From Oscillospiraceae bacterium (GTDB taxonomy: Bacteria > Bacillota > Clostridia > Oscillospirales > QAMX01): a stretch of DNA of 6,596 bases. The translations under genes were made by a program, and so were the position numbers. Below, piece after piece: positions 5,988 through 6,596 of this stretch. The notes under the pieces were generated by a model. That model had not been told where the DNA came from. It saw only the letters and a list, made by a program, of their open reading frames with translations, and did no database searches. The stretch lies in the NCBI GenBank assembly GCA_902772625.1, contig CACYBP010000226.1, positions 1 through 6,596 of the forward strand. Direction: 5' to 3'. The stretch's first letter is position 1, and every line of letters begins with the position of its first letter.

Positions 5988-6596
5988 TTATATACCCAGC
6001 AGCTGTTTCCAGCCGGGAAGAAAGAAGGCTTCCACCGTTTCGAGATACCGGTAGGCTTCCTCCTCGGTATAGCCGTGGATCACCGGCTCGAACAGAGCCG
6101 TCGTGTAAGCGCTCAGGAGCAGATGCAGCGCCTTTTCGTCGAGATCGGGAACGCCGTGCCCCTTCTCGCGGAGCACCGGCAGGAATTCCGCAAGCTTCTT
6201 TTGATGTTTCACGGTGAGATCGTGCAGGAAACCGGAATACCCGGTCCCCCCGGATCCGGTGAGAAGGAGCCTGTACTCCTCCATGTGGGGATAGACGATC
6301 TCGCGCATCATGTCGATCTCCGAACCCTTCCAAAGCTCGGCCCCGCCGGTTTCCGGCGCGGCGTCGCTTCGGGACGCACGGGCCTCCAGCCAGGCGTCAA
6401 GCCTCTCGGCCGCCGGCGTCACCAGCTCCCGGAAAAGGTCCTCTTTATTCCGGCAGTGTCTGTAAAGGCCCGCCGCCGTCATCCCGCACCTCTTCCCGAT
6501 CCGGCGCATGGACGCGTTTTCAAACCCGTACGCGGCGAATTCCTCCCGCGCGGCCGCCAGGACCTTCTTATGCGACGTCGTCTTGTCTCTGGGCAC
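5988..6596 (-). CDS. TetR/AcrR-family transcriptional regulator (start at window edge)
   Basis: A 202-residue reading with the TetR DNA-binding domain at residues 9-56: KKVLAAAREEFAAYGFENASMRRIGKRCGMTAAGLYRHCRNKEDLF in outline, with recognition helix around 39-46 (MTAAGLYR) and the typical Y45-R46-H47 and K51-E52-D53-L54-F55 ending. Residues 60-202 form a helical ligand-binding and dimer domain without a recognisable ligand signature. Proteins of this family are usually repressors released by a small molecule. GTG at 6596-6594 gives a normal N terminus, but no upstream sequence is visible, so the true start may lie outside the window. It faces the same way as the hydrolase-ATPase block and has its own terminator, so it is probably a separate transcript. 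Whether it controls the block is unknown. Confidence 0.9.
   Translation of the reverse strand: MPRDKTTSHKKVLAAAREEFAAYGFENASMRRIGKRCGMTAAGLYRHCRNKEDLFRELVTPAAERLDAWLEARASRSDAAPETGGAELWKGSEIDMMREIVYPHMEEYRLLLTGSGGTGYSGFLHDLTVKHQKKLAEFLPVLREKGHGVPDLDEKALHLLLSAYTTALFEPVIHGYTEEEAYRYLETVEAFFLPGWKQLLGI

Overview
This is a GC-rich window (roughly 60% by eye). Strong Shine-Dalgarno sequences, GTG starts, short rho-independent terminators and the protein families present all suggest a high-GC anaerobic member of the Clostridia (Bacillota), of the gut Oscillospiraceae/Lachnospiraceae kind. That placement is inference; no marker gene is present.

Layout: (1) 21-1097 on the plus strand encodes a uroporphyrinogen-decarboxylase-fold protein of the corrinoid-methyltransferase (MtaA/MtbA/CmuA-like) group. 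(2) 1142-1190 is a strong bidirectional terminator between convergent genes. (3) 5494 down to 1223 on the minus strand is a four-gene co-directional block: an alpha/beta hydrolase, a small one-membrane-helix protein (DUF6110-like), a heavy-metal P1B-type ATPase with an SCA membrane motif, and an LCM/TcmP-type SAM methyltransferase. The last three are tightly coupled: the first pair overlaps by 4 bp (ATGA) and the second by 13 bp. (4) 5495-5690 is the control region of this block, with a good sigma-70 promoter and two palindromes sharing the pattern GTTAG-N6-CTAAC. (5) 5691-5940 is apparently gene-free. (6) 5941-5966 is a terminator and 5988-6596 is a TetR-family regulator on the minus strand whose start lies at the window edge.

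The most interesting part is the small membrane protein plus ATPase pair. The ATPase lacks the CPC/CPx motif of copper and zinc pumps and has SCALKLS instead, with no cysteine metal-binding pair at its N terminus. This matches what I recall of the P1B-6 group, which includes FezB of ferrosomes (iron-storing membrane organelles described in Desulfovibrio, Rhodopseudomonas, Shewanella and Clostridioides difficile). A short glycine-rich membrane protein just upstream matches the FezA-FezB arrangement of C. difficile. The palindromes at the promoter look like sites for a DtxR/IdeR/MntR-type metal-dependent repressor, which would fit an iron-responsive operon. If so, the hydrolase and the methyltransferase are candidate accessory factors of a ferrosome-like system. 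The ATPase family is secure; the ferrosome reading, the iron link and the accessory roles are inference.
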